A stretch of DNA of 64,000 nucleotides from Gilliamella sp. wkB108 (GTDB lineage Bacteria > Pseudomonadota > Gammaproteobacteria > Enterobacterales > Orbaceae), in NCBI RefSeq assembly GCF_001690195.1, contig NZ_LZGM01000118.1:1-64000 (forward strand), given 5' to 3'. Positions 21,028-29,037 of this stretch are shown piece after piece (the stretch's first letter is position 1; every line of letters begins with the position of its first letter). A program made the translations under genes and the position numbers. The notes under the pieces are model-generated. The model saw only the letters and a list, made by a program, of their open reading frames with translations, was not told the DNA's origin and searched no databases.

Positions 21028-21050
21028 CAGCCAGACATAATGTCTGGTTG
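21028..21050 (+). terminator. Putative terminator of gyrB
   Basis: A 10-bp stem CAGCCAGACA/TGTCTGGTTG (one G-U pair) with a TAA loop lies about 30 bases after the gyrB stop. It is followed by TTATTAATAA, a weak U-tract. A second AT-rich stem at 21101-21120 (TAACTAAA/TTTAGTTA) may serve the convergent srf operon. Confidence 0.5.
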
Positions 21051-21127
21051 TTATTAATAAATCCGACACCGATTATAAATAAAATTAACTATCAACAAAT
21101 TAACTAAATGATTTTAGTTAGGTGAAT

Positions 21128-22627
21128 TTATTTACAAACAGGTCTATTTAATTTCATATCAGAAACAGCTTTATTCATCTGTTTAATCATATCATTGGGA
21201 CTTTGAGCAATATACACTTTACCGCCAGTCATATTGGCCACACAATCGATTTTATGTTCACCGGCTATATCAACAATATTAATTTTTAACTTCGGCTTTT
21301 GTTTTGCAATATAATTAACTAACGTACAGATATTTTTATTTACACAAGTATCCTCACCATCGCTAATAACCAGAATATAATCATCCCGATTTACCCCATC
21401 AAGCATTTTACTGGCTTTTTCTATACCACTATAGAGTGCTGTTCCCGAATTGGCAGAATTAGTTGGTGTTAACGCATTAATTTTACGTTTTAAATTACCT
21501 CGATTAGCATAATTAAAAAATGGAGTAGTATCTGCAACCGGACAAGTTGATAGTGTAACAAGTGAAATATCAATATTTTGTTGAATCTTATCAATACTGG
21601 ATAATGCAACTTTTTTACTTGACGTCAAACGGGTAGGTAAACGAGTCATTCTTTTTTCAAATGCAGTTATATCCTTGCTGGACATATAACTTGGATAACC
21701 GACTTCAAAATGGTAATAATTATATTTTTCAATCTCTGACGGAGGCTCAGCAAGCGTTACATTCATGGATAACGAATTATCAAACACCAACACCATTTTA
21801 GATGGATTTGGATTATTTATTATCTCTTGTTGCGGTATACAGTTAGGCGGATTCTTAACTTGTGGTTTTGCCTCTTCTTTGGGAGCTGGAACCGGTTTTG
21901 GTTCTATTTTTGGTTCCGTTACCGTAACAACATCTGGTTCGACCTTTGGTTCTTCTCTAACCACCGGTTCAACTTTTTGTTCTTGCGGAGGTTCAATCTT
22001 CTGAACAATTTCAGGTTTCTTATCTTCAATGGGTTGGATGACTTCTGGTAATGGTTCAGGTTCTTTTTCTTTCCCGTATGGGCTAAAGAAATACCAAAGC
22101 AAGCCAAGTAAACTCAATAATCCAATTAATAATAATGCTAACAATAAAAAATGCCACCAGCGCCACAATGCTCTTTGAGGAGTGACCGGTGGCACTACAG
22201 CCGGTTTAGGTAACACAGGCGCTTCGAAAGAATTCACAATGACTGGATCATCATTGATAACATATATTTGGTTACCTAGGCTTTTAATTCTGGGTAACCA
22301 AGACGTAATTAATTTTTGTTGTTCATCCGTTAATGGTATTGAATTAATCGTCATTTCAATATCATTAATACGTGTTTTAAGTGTTTCTTCAACCTGCTTT
22401 TTACGCACTTCATCAGTTAAACTCTCTAATAATACAGGTTGACCTTCAAGGTGTGTATACCAACCAACATATTGATTGTTTTCGATCAATTTGGGTATGG
22501 GCAGAATCGAAAAAGTTCGTTCAGTCAAATGAGGCTTTAAAAAAGATAATAAGAAGTTATATTGATCCAATAAAGATATTTTATTTACATCATTATCATC
22601 TAACACTATTCGTGTTATTCGTTGCAT
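21128..22627 (-). CDS. Membrane-anchored vWA protein of the srf locus, paralogue B
   Basis: Predicted single-pass inner-membrane protein with a periplasmic von Willebrand factor A domain; function unknown. A cytosolic N-terminal domain (about 1-150) is nearly identical to that of the upstream gene. One membrane segment (about 157-180) is followed by a Pro/Glu/Lys-rich stalk (185-262). The vWA domain (about 275-495) has a complete metal site: DNSLS at 283-287, the Thr in SGTALYSG, and the Asp in ISDGEDTC. Several cysteines in the periplasmic part could form disulfides. It is the last gene of the minus-strand locus, 127 bases after its paralogue, and arose by tandem duplication. Confidence 0.75.
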   Translation of the reverse strand: MQRITRIVLDDNDVNKISLLDQYNFLLSFLKPHLTERTFSILPIPKLIENNQYVGWYTHLEGQPVLLESLTDEVRKKQVEETLKTRINDIEMTINSIPLTDEQQKLITSWLPRIKSLGNQIYVINDDPVIVNSFEAPVLPKPAVVPPVTPQRALWRWWHFLLLALLLIGLLSLLGLLWYFFSPYGKEKEPEPLPEVIQPIEDKKPEIVQKIEPPQEQKVEPVVREEPKVEPDVVTVTEPKIEPKPVPAPKEEAKPQVKNPPNCIPQQEIINNPNPSKMVLVFDNSLSMNVTLAEPPSEIEKYNYYHFEVGYPSYMSSKDITAFEKRMTRLPTRLTSSKKVALSSIDKIQQNIDISLVTLSTCPVADTTPFFNYANRGNLKRKINALTPTNSANSGTALYSGIEKASKMLDGVNRDDYILVISDGEDTCVNKNICTLVNYIAKQKPKLKINIVDIAGEHKIDCVANMTGGKVYIAQSPNDMIKQMNKAVSDMKLNRPVCK

Positions 22628-22754
22628 TACTAACTTCCTTTTTTAAATATTTAACATTTGTTATTTCTTATAAAACAGCATAACTTTATAGCTAAATTAT
22701 AATATTAGTTTTGCTGTAAAATTATCCCACTGAATAAATTATTATTGAGCTAAC

Positions 22755-24275
22755 TCATTGACACAACGGCCTGTTAATTTTCAGATCTGCAACCGCATTA
22801 TTCATCTGTTTAATCATAGCTTTTGGATTTTGAGCTATATAAACCTTTCCTCCCGTCATTTTAGCTACACAATCAATTTTATGTTCGCCAGCTATATCGA
22901 TGATATTAATTTTTAATCGTGGTTTCTGTTTTGCTATCGATTTAGCTAAAGTACAAATATTTTTTTCTGAGCAAGTATCTTCGCCATCACTAATAATAAG
23001 AATATAATCATCACGTGTAACACCATCAAGCATTTTACTCGCTTTTTCTAAACCACTATAAAGTGGTGTTCCTCCTTTATCTGAGTTATTAGGTATATCA
23101 GCTTTACTCTTTAAAACACTACGATTGGCATAACTAAAATATTCAGCATGAATAGGTTGAAGTTGATTAATTTTCTTTTTTAACTTATCTCGATTTGGAT
23201 AACTAAAAAATGACGTCACACCAGCCCCTGGACAAGTAGAAAGTGTCACCAGAGAAATATCTATATCTTGCTGTATTTGATCAATACTGGATAATGCAAC
23301 CTTCTTACTTGCTGATAAACGGCTTGGTAAACGAGTCATCTTTTTTTCATATGCTATTTTTTCTTGTCTTGACATATAACTTGAAGGACCATAAACCAAA
23401 TATTCAAAATAGTGTTCTACTTCAGCTGGCGATTCAGCTATTGTGGCAATCATCGATAATGAATTATCGAATATAAGTGCCATTTTAGGTGGATTAGAAT
23501 TATTAGCCATCTCTTCTTTGCTAATACAGTTAGGAGGATTAATAACTTTTGGTTCAGGATCTGGGGGTTGTTGCGATTGTAGGTTAGGATCTGGTTCTGG
23601 AATAGGTGCAGATTCTGAAGTTGTAACTGCTTTTGGCTCTTCTGGCTGCTCAATAACCGGTACAGGCTCAGGTTTTACTTCTGCAACGGGCTGGTTTACT
23701 ATAGGTAGAGAATCTGGTGTTTTTTCTTTTCCATATGGACACCAAAAATACCAAAGTAAAGCTAATAATCCAACTAATAACAAGGCTAACAATAAAAAAT
23801 GCCACCAGCGCCAAAATGTTTTTCTAGGAGTGACAGGTGGCACTATAGCCGGTTTAGGTAACACAGGTTCTTCGAAAGTATTTACAATTACGGGATCATC
23901 ATTGATAACATAAATTTGGTTACCTAAACTTTTAATTCTAGGTAACCAAAACAAAACCAAATTTTGCTGTTCATCCGTTAACGGTATTGAATTAATCGCC
24001 AATTCAATATCATTAATCCGTGTTTTAAGTGTTTCTTCTACCTGATTTTTACGAGCATCATCGGTTATACTACTCAGTAAAATGGGTTGACCTTCAAGAT
24101 GTGTATACCAAGCAACATATTGATTATTCTCAATCAATTTTGGGGTCGGTAAAATTGAAAAAGTTCGTTCAGTTAAATGTGGCTTCAAAAATGATAACAA
24201 GAAATTATATTGATCCAACAAAGACATCTTGTCAGTATTATTAGGATCAATCACATTTCTTGTTATTCGTTGCAT
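22755..24275 (-). CDS. Membrane-anchored vWA protein of the srf locus, paralogue A
   Basis: Same architecture as the next gene downstream: cytosolic N-domain (1-150), membrane helix (about 157-177), Pro/Glu-rich stalk (185-250) and periplasmic vWA domain (about 264-500). The metal site is DNSLS at 270-274, with Thr in GGTPLYSG and Asp in SDGEDTC. Compared with its paralogue it carries an extra stretch of about 20 residues before the Thr loop that looks like a local repeat (FFSYPNRDKLK then YFSYANRSVLK). A gap of 68 bases separates it from the lipoprotein gene upstream. Metal-ion vWA domains usually bind protein partners, so the pair may assemble with other periplasmic components of this locus. 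Confidence 0.75.
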   Translation of the reverse strand: MQRITRNVIDPNNTDKMSLLDQYNFLLSFLKPHLTERTFSILPTPKLIENNQYVAWYTHLEGQPILLSSITDDARKNQVEETLKTRINDIELAINSIPLTDEQQNLVLFWLPRIKSLGNQIYVINDDPVIVNTFEEPVLPKPAIVPPVTPRKTFWRWWHFLLLALLLVGLLALLWYFWCPYGKEKTPDSLPIVNQPVAEVKPEPVPVIEQPEEPKAVTTSESAPIPEPDPNLQSQQPPDPEPKVINPPNCISKEEMANNSNPPKMALIFDNSLSMIATIAESPAEVEHYFEYLVYGPSSYMSRQEKIAYEKKMTRLPSRLSASKKVALSSIDQIQQDIDISLVTLSTCPGAGVTSFFSYPNRDKLKKKINQLQPIHAEYFSYANRSVLKSKADIPNNSDKGGTPLYSGLEKASKMLDGVTRDDYILIISDGEDTCSEKNICTLAKSIAKQKPRLKINIIDIAGEHKIDCVAKMTGGKVYIAQNPKAMIKQMNNAVADLKINRPLCQ

Positions 24276-24343
24276 GGTTAGCGTTTCCCTTTATATAAAA
24301 CTTTATGCTTTTTATTAAAACATATTCTCCAACTGCAACATCT

Positions 24344-24826
24344 TTAAATATTTAATGCTTTCTGTAATTGTTGAAGTTTTTTATTTAACTTATCCAATTC
24401 TATTTGTTTTTCAACTTCAGAACCATTTGAAGTATTGACTTTCTTAAGTTGCTGCTCAATATCATTAACTTGCGCCTGTAAATCATCACGACCTTTAGCT
24501 TTTTGTTTTACTTCATTAGTTAACTTCGTCAAATCTGTTTTCAATTTTTGCATCTGAGCTTGTTTTTGTTTAACACTTAATGATGTATCATTTTTTTGTT
24601 TCTCTATGGTTGCATAGATCTCTTTAAACTGTTGATTAGCTCTTGTTTCATTGTCTAAAATCTGTTTTTTCTGATCAATCCTAGCTTGGTAATTACCTGA
24701 ATAATTACAACTAATCTTATCCACAATACCTATATTCGTATTGGTAGGATCACACTGCTCAGGTGTTGTTGAACAACCAGCTAATAAAATTAGCGGACAA
24801 AGTAAAATAAGATATCTTTTTTGCAT
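24344..24826 (-). CDS. Small coiled-coil lipoprotein of the srf locus
   Basis: A 160-aa predicted lipoprotein. The lipobox LAGC places the acylated Cys at 18; the next residue is Ser, which by the Lol rule favours the outer membrane. Residues 50-160 are almost entirely helical, rich in Lys, Gln and Asn with heptad-like Leu/Ile spacing, and probably form a long coiled coil. Three further cysteine-containing positions near the N-terminus could be oxidised. I do not recognise a named family. It starts 2 bases after the previous lipoprotein gene and the two share this layout, so they may interact. Confidence 0.7.
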   Translation of the reverse strand: MQKRYLILLCPLILLAGCSTTPEQCDPTNTNIGIVDKISCNYSGNYQARIDQKKQILDNETRANQQFKEIYATIEKQKNDTSLSVKQKQAQMQKLKTDLTKLTNEVKQKAKGRDDLQAQVNDIEQQLKKVNTSNGSEVEKQIELDKLNKKLQQLQKALNI

Positions 24827-24828
24827 AA

Positions 24829-25518
24829 TTAGCCTACCCTTACTGCTGAACGTTGTTGCATTACAAGATTAATTTGTTTTTCTAATCCTGCTATTTGTTT
24901 ATTTAATTGTTCAATTTCTCTATCTAATTTCGATACATTAACCCCTGATTCCCTCTCTTTAGCTGAAAGCGAAACCCAATCTTTTTCAACCTCTTTCATG
25001 CGAGCTAACTTATCCTTTAAATAAGCGATATTAGCATCAATTTGAGTCAAATCATTTTGGGCTTGTTTGGTATCTACAGTAGAATTTTTGATTTGTTTGT
25101 TTAAAACTTTAAGTGTGGCTAAATTTTTATCTAACACACCTTTAGCTGTTTGTGTTACCGATTGTACTTCTAACGTATTTTTCTGAATATCTTGGATATA
25201 AGCATCAATACGCATCTCTTCATTGGCATATTCAGCACGTTTTGAATCAAGATAGTAGTTTGCTCCCATCATGACACCGCAACCCACAACCGCAGATGCA
25301 ATACATGTTTCAGGTTTTCCACCTAGTAACAGGCATGCAAAACCACCCACACCGGCACCTACTGCGCAAGATTGCCATGCTGATTTACTAAAAAATTGTG
25401 CTGAATTGCTTTTAGTTAATTCTGGATCAACATCCTTAGTATTAACACCTGATGAAGACTGACAACCAGTTAATACCAGTGACACACATAGTGCTATGAT
25501 TAGCATAATTTTATTCAT
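24829..25518 (-). CDS. Coiled-coil lipoprotein with glycine-rich segment, srf locus
   Basis: A 229-aa predicted lipoprotein. The lipobox LTGC gives Cys19 followed by Gln, favouring the outer membrane. Residues about 50-90 are Gly/Ala/Cys-rich and hydrophobic (a glycine-zipper-like segment that may insert in membrane or pack helices). Residues 95-225 form a predicted coiled coil. Its ATG overlaps the stop of the FGE-fold gene by one base (TAATG), indicating translational coupling. No named family is recognised; role inferred only from context as a structural periplasmic or outer-membrane component. Confidence 0.7.
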   Translation of the reverse strand: MNKIMLIIALCVSLVLTGCQSSSGVNTKDVDPELTKSNSAQFFSKSAWQSCAVGAGVGGFACLLLGGKPETCIASAVVGCGVMMGANYYLDSKRAEYANEEMRIDAYIQDIQKNTLEVQSVTQTAKGVLDKNLATLKVLNKQIKNSTVDTKQAQNDLTQIDANIAYLKDKLARMKEVEKDWVSLSAKERESGVNVSKLDREIEQLNKQIAGLEKQINLVMQQRSAVRVG

Positions 25519-27131
25519 TATTTATTTCCTTTTACTTCATTACAAGTTTTCAGCCAAATCGTTCGTTCAATATTTCCTGATTCAATATATTGATTAATAT
25601 GTTTGAAATAGAGTTTTAAATAATCACTCATATTTGCTTTACCACTATTTTCAAGAATAAATTGCGTTGCTTTTGCTTGATCATTAATGGTATTTTTTTC
25701 ATAATTTGAAGCCGTGTTAACAATAGTATCCGAATAATATTTTAAAATAAAATCTCGGGCATTTTTTGAATCATCCAGCACTTGTTTTAAATTATTTAAT
25801 TTCGCTTTCGAACACATATTATCATTATCCACATTTTCAGATTCTTTGACATCACAAACTTCATTGGTCATCGTATTATATAAATTATTATTGTATTCAT
25901 ACTTACTATTAAGATCTGAAACATTAGCACATAAAAAAGCGCCTAATTGTAGAGCTGATTGGATAGAGCGATCGCGCTGTTCATCGCGCGCCTGATTTGC
26001 ACTACGTAACAACGTATTTAATTGATTTAACTCTTTTTTAGTTTTTTCATCTTCTACTTGTTTAGTTATTTTCTCTAACTCATTAACCACACTACCATTT
26101 GTTGATGATTCAGCATCACCACCAAGTGCATTCCATTCTTTATCTAACTCTTTAATAAGATCCGAAGAATTCATTATTTCTGTGGTATAAATTAAACGAA
26201 ATCCAACATCTTTACTTTTATAAGCACCTTTATCATCATAAAAAGGCTTTTCTGTACGAAATGAAGAGTTAGTTGATGATTCAGAGGTCAAATAACTGCC
26301 ACCACGAACCGTTATGCCACCGAGTTGACCATGATAACGATCAAGCTTATTCATTCTAAAAGAATCAAACATCATTTCACTGGCATTACCCAAAATATCA
26401 TAGAGATCAAGCGGATTAGGTTCGAGTTTTCCAATTAGTTGTAATTTGCCATTTGCCGATTTGGCGCCTGAAAACCACGCATAATTTTCTACAGGATTAA
26501 CCATTGGGAAACGTGCTTCTCGAAATTCTGATTCGGTCACTTTAGATCCACCTCGAGCTGCATACTCCCACTCGGTGTTATTAGGTAAACGCACATAACC
26601 TTTAGGTACACTATTTGTTTTAATTTTTGACTGATTTTCAATTAACCAACGATTATATTTATCAGTAAATGCAATGGCATCAAACCAACTTACATCTGTC
26701 ATCGGGAAAGAAAGTGTAATTTTTGCGGTCGGACAAGTGTCATTCATTACCGCTTGATACTGTAGAATAGTCAGTTCATATTTACCAATTAGAAAATATC
26801 GTTCATTCCCGGCATCAGAAAAACTACCAGAAATATAGTTTGGGGTCGCATACTCAGCAAAACCTAACTCTTTTTGGTTACTACCTAATACAACTTTAAC
26901 ATCATCTAATGGTTTACTAGTGGGTGTAAAAACCTTTTTCATGACCAAACTACCATCACAAGGCATAGGTAAAATAACATCATCTTTGGCTGGTTTTGGG
27001 TTATAAAATTTGCTGTCCCATGGTTCAGCATAGCTTAATAATGGGGATAGACTTATTACCAAACCGCAAAAAATATATTTTATCTGATTATACTTCCCGC
27101 AAACTCTCTGCTGGTTGAATTTTAACGGCAC
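25518..27131 (-). CDS. Periplasmic FGE/sulfatase-modifying-factor-fold protein without catalytic cysteines
   Basis: A 537-aa exported protein with a formylglycine-generating-enzyme (FGE) fold at about 80-325 (RLPNNTEWEYAARGG, LYDILGNASEM, VRGGSY, DVGFRL) and an alpha-helical C-terminal region (about 330-537). Real FGEs have two active-site cysteines after the GGSY segment; here that stretch has Ser, Thr and Glu and no Cys, and no sulfatase is nearby. It is therefore more likely a binding or scaffold protein. The GTG start is supported by a perfect AGGAGG 5 bases upstream that lies inside the end of the permease gene (44-base overlap). A signal peptide ends near SYA at residue 35. Confidence 0.78.
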   Translation of the reverse strand: MPLKFNQQRVCGKYNQIKYIFCGLVISLSPLLSYAEPWDSKFYNPKPAKDDVILPMPCDGSLVMKKVFTPTSKPLDDVKVVLGSNQKELGFAEYATPNYISGSFSDAGNERYFLIGKYELTILQYQAVMNDTCPTAKITLSFPMTDVSWFDAIAFTDKYNRWLIENQSKIKTNSVPKGYVRLPNNTEWEYAARGGSKVTESEFREARFPMVNPVENYAWFSGAKSANGKLQLIGKLEPNPLDLYDILGNASEMMFDSFRMNKLDRYHGQLGGITVRGGSYLTSESSTNSSFRTEKPFYDDKGAYKSKDVGFRLIYTTEIMNSSDLIKELDKEWNALGGDAESSTNGSVVNELEKITKQVEDEKTKKELNQLNTLLRSANQARDEQRDRSIQSALQLGAFLCANVSDLNSKYEYNNNLYNTMTNEVCDVKESENVDNDNMCSKAKLNNLKQVLDDSKNARDFILKYYSDTIVNTASNYEKNTINDQAKATQFILENSGKANMSDYLKLYFKHINQYIESGNIERTIWLKTCNEVKGNK

Positions 27132-28311
27132 GCCGTCCTCCTATAATCACCACTATACTTGAAATAAATAAGGTCAGTAAAAATGCAATAGTAAGATGAT
27201 AAAATTGTAATTGACTTACGATTGGTTGTGAAACTAAATTTTTACCTAACACCATATTAAATACATAATTTCCTAATAAGAAGAATAGACAAGATATAAC
27301 AAATGCTAAACAGCTTAAAATCACAGCTTGGGTAATTAAATACAGCATAATTTCATGTGATTGAAAGCCAATTAACCGCATAAAAGCAATATCTTTACGC
27401 TTACGTTCAATATTAGATAAAAAAGATCCAGTGAATGACAAAATACATCCAAATATAGCGGTAATAGCAATAACACTAAAAATAAATGTAAGTACACGAT
27501 CAATAGCTTGCATATTTTCAATTGCATTTGCCTGAGTACGAGTTTCAATATGTTGTTCACGTAACTTAAAAGACAATGGAGCCACGTCGTCTAATGAATT
27601 AGCATAAATTCGCGCTCTGGCAAATGAGGTATGTTTTGGTGGATTTAGTTGACCGGTAGAAGTCAGAAAAATTGCACTTTGATAACCGTCATAAAAATTT
27701 TCCATTTCGATAAGCAAATCTAATGGGACAAAAGCTGCCACGCGACTATAACGGCTCTCAGGTATAATCCCTTTTACTTCTAGTTGAGTTATTCCCTTCT
27801 CAAGTTTACCATCAAGCTGCCGTGTAATAACCATTTTTATCCAACTACCTATCGTTGCTTGCATTTTTTCGGCGGCAAGTGAACTTAACAAAATTTGATT
27901 GTTACTTTTAAGAGAAGGCAAGGTATGGGTGATAGGATCATGGGAATCAGTTGGAATAATCTCGGCATTATTAACAAAATGACTAGAATCATTAATTAAA
28001 TCTGCTTGAGTATTTAATGAACGAGTAAGTGGAATAACAAAAGCTGTTTCAGGCTGTTTTTTTATCCAATCTAACTTGGCATTATCAAGTTGCAAATTAC
28101 CAACTACTTTAATTTCTAAATTTTGTGGATCACTAAGTAATTGCTGGCGCAGTTGCGAAACCACACCATATTTTAAGCTAAATAACAGTAATAACGGTGT
28201 AATTACCGATATAATTGAAGCAATAATACAAAATGAAACCTTCTTGTCATACCATAAATCAGCTAAAGATAACTTTGTAACAAGCAACCATTTTGCTATA
28301 ACCTTAATCAT
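27088..28311 (-). CDS. ABC transporter permease, FtsX/MacB type, srf locus
   Basis: Inner-membrane permease of the FtsX/LolCE/MacB type: one N-terminal membrane helix (about 27-50), a large periplasmic domain (about 50-270), then three C-terminal helices and a short tail (VKIQPAESLREV, typical of the family). Such proteins drive movement of lipoproteins or mechanical work in the periplasm and rarely conduct solutes. I prefer the ATG at 28311, which has AGGTG at proper distance and overlaps the ATPase stop; a GTG at 28317 is the alternative. Partner of the ATPase encoded just upstream. Confidence 0.85.
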   Translation of the reverse strand: MIKVIAKWLLVTKLSLADLWYDKKVSFCIIASIISVITPLLLLFSLKYGVVSQLRQQLLSDPQNLEIKVVGNLQLDNAKLDWIKKQPETAFVIPLTRSLNTQADLINDSSHFVNNAEIIPTDSHDPITHTLPSLKSNNQILLSSLAAEKMQATIGSWIKMVITRQLDGKLEKGITQLEVKGIIPESRYSRVAAFVPLDLLIEMENFYDGYQSAIFLTSTGQLNPPKHTSFARARIYANSLDDVAPLSFKLREQHIETRTQANAIENMQAIDRVLTFIFSVIAITAIFGCILSFTGSFLSNIERKRKDIAFMRLIGFQSHEIMLYLITQAVILSCLAFVISCLFFLLGNYVFNMVLGKNLVSQPIVSQLQFYHLTIAFLLTLFISSIVVIIGGRRAVKIQPAESLREV

Positions 28312-29032
28312 CTTCACCTGCCTTGCCTTGTAGTGGCAAAAATACCGATGATTGTGGGGAAGCTAAATGAGCAGATAAGGTAAATAACCCTTTATTAGCA
28401 ATACGTTGCCAATCATGAGTAACGATTATTGCGGCGATATTATCTTGTTGTGCTTGTTGTATGATTAAATCAAACAGTAAATTGGCATTATAGGGATCAA
28501 GAGCTGAAGTAGGTTCATCAGCTAGTAGTAAGGCTGGTTTATGAATAATTGAACGAATAAAAGAGGCTCGTTGCCTTTCACCAATTGATAACTGCTTAGG
28601 GTATTTACTGAGTAAATGAGAAATACTTAATTTGTCCACCAAATAGTCAAGTCGTACACAATCAACCTTTTGTTGTAACAACTTAAATGGCAACAGAACA
28701 TTATCGCGAATAGTCAGAAATGGGAGTAAACCACCAGTTTGTAGCATAAACCCACAATAATGAGATCTAATTCTTGCCTGTTGATCAACATTATCATCAT
28801 TAATTAGTGAAGCTATATTTATATTTTGATCATCAACAGTGAGATTATAACACTCTACCTCATCAGGTTTGAGGATCATACCAATCATTTCTAAAAGAGT
28901 ACTTTTACCACTACCACTGTCACCTTTAATCACCACTACCTCACCAGCTTTAACCATTAGCTCCGGCAGGCAAACCTTAAATAAAGATTTGCCGGTAGAT
29001 CGTGAAATGGCCAGTTGCTTTATGGTTAACAT
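28304..29032 (-). CDS. ABC transporter ATP-binding protein, LolD/MacB type, srf locus
   Basis: Cytosolic ATPase that should power the adjacent FtsX-type permease. Motifs: Walker A GDSGSGKST (about 37-45), Q-loop MLQTGG, signature LSIGERQR (a variant of LSGGQ, as in LolD/MacB relatives), Walker B LLLADEPTSALD and the switch His in VTHDW. Length of 242 aa is normal. It starts 5 bases after the secreted vWA gene and overlaps the permease start, so all three are probably translated together. Confidence 0.88.
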   Translation of the reverse strand: MLTIKQLAISRSTGKSLFKVCLPELMVKAGEVVVIKGDSGSGKSTLLEMIGMILKPDEVECYNLTVDDQNINIASLINDDNVDQQARIRSHYCGFMLQTGGLLPFLTIRDNVLLPFKLLQQKVDCVRLDYLVDKLSISHLLSKYPKQLSIGERQRASFIRSIIHKPALLLADEPTSALDPYNANLLFDLIIQQAQQDNIAAIIVTHDWQRIANKGLFTLSAHLASPQSSVFLPLQGKAGEDD

Positions 29033-29037
29033 TGGTT

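Noticed and set aside
21765-23913. Plus-strand open frames opposite the vWA stalks
   Set aside because: They encode Gly/Ser/Phe-rich low-complexity strings that mirror the Pro/Glu-rich stalk codons on the real strand, and lack ribosome sites.
21128-24275. One vWA gene broken by a frameshift
   Set aside because: Both copies are full length with their own starts, membrane helices and complete metal sites; they are tandem paralogues.
25518-27131. Functional formylglycine-generating enzyme
   Set aside because: The catalytic cysteine pair is missing and there is no sulfatase gene in the window.
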